Both the position numbers and the translations under genes were made by a program. This document shows positions 6,528 through 8,739 of a stretch of DNA of 8,739 bases, in pieces. How positions within the stretch are numbered: position 1 is the first letter of the stretch; the number at the start of each line of letters is the position of its first letter. The notes beneath the pieces were generated by a model. That model made no database searches. It was not told the origin of the DNA and worked only from the letters and a program-made list of their open reading frames with translations. Source of the DNA: an uncultured bacterium (GTDB taxonomy: Bacteria; Planctomycetota; UBA1135; GCA-002686595); the NCBI GenBank assembly GCA_913058555.1, contig CAJXRJ010000295.1:1-8739 (forward strand), given 5' to 3'.

Positions 6528-7154
6528 GTGACCGATTCAGAGGAAGCGCCCCAGTGGCCCCCGAGGGCCCCTGAGGCACCTCCCCCCGAGTCCGCGGTGC
6601 TGCGGGAGCTCCAGGGGGCGGACGCCGAGCCACTCGCCCTGACCCTCGATGAGTCGATCGTGCCGGAGGAGTGCCACGAGTTTCAGCCGGGGCGCCTAGC
6701 CCAGGAGGCCATCTCTGGGCCGCGCCGGTCGGCCATTGGCCCTGCGCCAACGCCCGGTGGCCCGCCGAGGGCGCTGGTCTTCGACCCGAAGAACCCCTCG
6801 GGCAGGACACGTTACGACGCCATCTTCGACGCCCGGGATGAGGACTTCCGGGTACGCATGAGGAAGCTCTGCCTCGAGGCGGCCATGGCGGGCGCCTCGC
6901 TCCCGGTGCTCGTCTTCGTCACCCTCGGACACGCGTCGCTCCTGTGGTGGATGGCGGGGGTCATCGTGGGCGCCCTTGGCGGCATCAGTGCCCGAGCCGC
7001 CGGCGACTCCCCCATGACCTGGGCCGCGATCATGGCCCTCGTTGGGGTTGTGATCTCCTTCGTCTATCCCCTGGCGATCTCCCAGTTCACGGTCCCCGCT
7101 GCCCTGATGGCTGGCGGCTGGATCATCGGGCTCACCCGGGAAGCGGGACGATAG
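6528..7154 (+). CDS. Proline-rich protein with about four C-terminal membrane helices
   Basis: From the GTG at 6528 the product is 208 aa. Residues 1-90 are acidic and proline-rich (EAPQWPPRAPEAPPPES), probably disordered and cytoplasmic. A conserved-looking segment follows (LVFDPKNPSGRTRYDAIFDARDEDFRVRMRKLCLEAA, about 83-119). About four hydrophobic helices then fill residues 119-204 (LPVLVFVTL, WWMAGVIVGALGGI, WAAIMALVGVVISFVY, PAALMAGGWIIGL). GTG 6528 is chosen because GGAGAG lies 5 nt upstream. An in-frame GTG at 6447 would add 27 residues of non-helical, compositionally noncoding-looking sequence close to the hairpin; it cannot be excluded. The gene converges with the lipoprotein gene, leaving only 14 bp between the stops. 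No family is recognised; a membrane-scaffold or envelope role is the most that can be suggested. Confidence 0.7.
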   Translation: MTDSEEAPQWPPRAPEAPPPESAVLRELQGADAEPLALTLDESIVPEECHEFQPGRLAQEAISGPRRSAIGPAPTPGGPPRALVFDPKNPSGRTRYDAIFDARDEDFRVRMRKLCLEAAMAGASLPVLVFVTLGHASLLWWMAGVIVGALGGISARAAGDSPMTWAAIMALVGVVISFVYPLAISQFTVPAALMAGGWIIGLTREAGR

Positions 7155-7168
7155 CCGTCGTCCCCTGG

Positions 7169-8653
7169 TTACCGAGCGGGGCCAGCGCGGAGACTGTCGA
7201 GGATCACCGCGGTCTTGAACGCCCGTTCCGCCCGGAGAATCCGCAAGCGAAGCTCTCCGAGCTGAAGGGCTTCGTCCCTTGTCACCGCGGCGGTTTCTAC
7301 CGTCTCCTTCCATTGATCCTCGAGTGACTCCATCACGCCCTTCCCGTACGACACGTTCCATGCGTGCGCCTCTGCTACGGGCGTAGGAACGTCCTTGCGT
7401 TGGCCGGGGACGCCCGCGACGGCGAGCCCCTTGCGAACCACGAGCTCTGCCCGGGATAGGCGCTCTGTGGCGTTCTTCAGTTCCCGCCGCGCCTGGGCCT
7501 TGGCCCTGGCCAATCGCTGCTCCTCCGTCTCCGGCGGCTGCCCCTTGGCCCGACCACCGGCACGGAGGCTCTTCATGGGCAAATCGAACGACTCATTGAT
7601 GAAGAGATGGTCGATGGCATCGAGTTTGGCCTGGTCGATCACCTCCACCTCCACGCTCACCAGACCGCCTTCTTCGCCCGGGGGAACGCTCTGAAGGACC
7701 TTGTCCCAGTGGCGCATGGCTGCCCGCAGGCCGGCGGCATGGGCCTCCTCAAAGACAAGGGTCGCCACCTTCTGATCGATGAGGTCATCCAAGTCGCCCT
7801 CGGCGCATGGAAGGTCCGAGAGGGCGGAGCCTAGCGCGGAGCGCGCCGCGTCGAGGTTGCTCAGACCGTCGGTGCCATTGAGGTCCAGGGCCGTTTCACG
7901 GGAGGCTCGATGAAGCCATCCGTCCAATCGAAGGCCCGCCTCGGTCAACATCAGCCTGTCGGGCGCCTGCTCCAGGAGTTCATCGATTGCCTCGCGGTAA
8001 TGTGCGGTGACCGCCTCCGCGAAGAGGCGGCGCATCTCATCTCTCACCCCATCGAGCTCCCATGTGATTGGTTGATAAGAAGGGGCCAAAGCGCGCACTT
8101 GTTCCTCGAGGGGGACCGCAGCCTTGAGCTTCCCCAGCGACCGCCACGCCACGCCCAGGGCTTCCGCACGCGCGTTCAGCGCCTTCGCCGTAGCCGCGCC
8201 GTCTTCGGCGTCACGGAGTGGCCCCGGCGCTGCCATGAGCTTCTGAAGCTCCCCTACCTTCGTCCGAAACTCCTCGGTCAGAACAAAGAGGCCCGAACGC
8301 TGGCCCCACAGCTGGCCGTTCTGGGACCGCGCGTGCATATCGACGGCCATCCCTGTGGTCCTGGCCAACAGCTGGGCCGTGGGCCCCACCGCCTCATCGC
8401 CCGTGAGCCCTCGCAAGAAGAAGGCCCGCCCCCCCGTGGCGTCCCCACCAAACTCGGCCTCACAGGCAGCATCCCACTCCCCTATGGCCTGAACGATCGC
8501 GCCCCCCAGGGCAGCCTCTTCGCCGCCCCCCGGCTGTCCACCCTGTTGTCCACCCTGTTGTCCACCCGGCGCCGAACACCCCGCACCAACCAACAGAGCC
8601 ATCCCAGATCCAAAGCAACGAATCCAACGCGAGGTTCCAGAGTCAATCAGCAT
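7169..8653 (-). CDS. Large helical lipoprotein of unknown function, paralogue-like to the left-edge lipoprotein
   Basis: From the ATG at 8653 the product is 494 aa. Its signal region is MLIDSGTSRWIRCFGSG then MALLVGAGC, making Cys26 the likely lipidated residue, though Gly at -3 makes the lipobox imperfect. A QQGGQQGGQPGG tether follows, encoded by a 12-bp tandem repeat. The rest is soluble and almost entirely helical, with charged coiled-coil-like stretches near the C-terminus (PETEEQRLARAKAQARRELK; DEALQLGELRLRILRAERAF). No known domain or catalytic motif is recognised. The segment after the tether (AIVQAIGEWDAA to GELQKL) resembles the start of the lipoprotein at 1-373. An ATG at 8683 would lengthen the signal's N-region by 10 residues; 8653 is preferred because GGAA lies 5 nt upstream and the signal is then of normal length. 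It is probably anchored in the envelope facing the periplasm; the role is unknown. Confidence 0.8.
   Translation of the reverse strand: MLIDSGTSRWIRCFGSGMALLVGAGCSAPGGQQGGQQGGQPGGGEEAALGGAIVQAIGEWDAACEAEFGGDATGGRAFFLRGLTGDEAVGPTAQLLARTTGMAVDMHARSQNGQLWGQRSGLFVLTEEFRTKVGELQKLMAAPGPLRDAEDGAATAKALNARAEALGVAWRSLGKLKAAVPLEEQVRALAPSYQPITWELDGVRDEMRRLFAEAVTAHYREAIDELLEQAPDRLMLTEAGLRLDGWLHRASRETALDLNGTDGLSNLDAARSALGSALSDLPCAEGDLDDLIDQKVATLVFEEAHAAGLRAAMRHWDKVLQSVPPGEEGGLVSVEVEVIDQAKLDAIDHLFINESFDLPMKSLRAGGRAKGQPPETEEQRLARAKAQARRELKNATERLSRAELVVRKGLAVAGVPGQRKDVPTPVAEAHAWNVSYGKGVMESLEDQWKETVETAAVTRDEALQLGELRLRILRAERAFKTAVILDSLRAGPAR
8535..8567 (-). repeat. 12-bp tandem repeat encoding the lipoprotein's Gln/Gly tether
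   Basis: The unit tgtccaccctgt (plus strand) occurs 2.75 times in a row without mismatch. On the coding strand it gives QQGG QQGG Q-PGG, immediately after the predicted lipidated Cys. Such low-complexity tethers commonly change length by slippage without affecting the folded part of a lipoprotein. It is too short and too contiguous to be a CRISPR array. Confidence 0.8.
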
Positions 8654-8683
8654 GCAATTCCGTGGCAAAAGGTCAGCGAGCAT

Positions 8684-8739
8684 GGAAACAGCGACCGCAC
8701 CCCTGGCCGCGCCCCCCAGCGAGTCAAACCACTCTACGC
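8684..8739. other. Upstream region of the large lipoprotein gene, cut by the right edge
   Basis: These 56 bases lie upstream of the minus-strand lipoprotein gene. A TTGACT on the minus strand looks like a -35 element, but no -10-like hexamer follows at 16-18 nt. Nothing else is recognisable, and no further gene can be supported before the window ends. Confidence 0.4.

Noticed and set aside
8535..8567. Short tandem repeats considered as a CRISPR-like array.
   Set aside because: Units are 12 bp with no spacers and encode the lipoprotein's Gln/Gly tether in frame.
8684..8739. TTGACT on the minus strand as a sigma-70 -35 box for the large lipoprotein gene.
   Set aside because: No acceptable -10 hexamer follows at 16-18 nt; the sequence there is G-rich.

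Overview
The window is GC-rich bacterial chromosome and looks like Planctomycetota. The main reason is an ECF-type sigma factor fused through one membrane helix to a large periplasmic region, with a secreted protein carrying carboxypeptidase-regulatory-like folds next to it. Small planctomycete-style zinc-ribbon membrane proteins, lipoproteins and the scarcity of clear Shine-Dalgarno sites agree with this. The phylum call is inference from gene style; no rRNA or other marker is present. There are eight protein-coding genes, one cut by the left edge. I see no tRNA, rRNA, CRISPR array, transposase, integrase or attachment site.

Left block (1-1807, all on the minus strand, read right to left). 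A LURP-one/tubby-like protein (1238-1807) is followed after 1 nt by a double-CxxC zinc-ribbon membrane protein (952-1236). A good intrinsic terminator sits at the end of the latter (899-952). Next comes a Tsr3-like (DUF367) rRNA aminocarboxypropyltransferase homologue (370-846). Its stop codon overlaps the start of a lipoprotein gene (ATGA) that runs off the left edge.

Middle block (1910-6394, plus strand). After a 102-bp divergent intergenic region comes a 618-aa secreted protein with beta-sandwich, carboxypeptidase-regulatory-like segments. After 69 bp follows an 852-aa membrane-tethered sigma factor with regions 2 and 4, one transmembrane helix, a Pro/Ala-rich linker and about 560 residues of probable periplasmic domain. 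A perfect 11-bp hairpin lies directly after its stop. The pair could form an envelope sensing and gene regulation unit.

Right block (6528-8739). A proline-rich protein with about four membrane helices (plus strand) converges on a roughly 494-aa lipoprotein gene (minus strand). The first hundred or so mature residues of that lipoprotein resemble the truncated lipoprotein at the left edge, so two probable paralogues bracket the window.

All gaps between genes are under 140 bp. The most interesting items are the sigma factor/periplasmic sensor fusion, the bacterial Tsr3 homologue, and the paired lipoproteins of unknown function.
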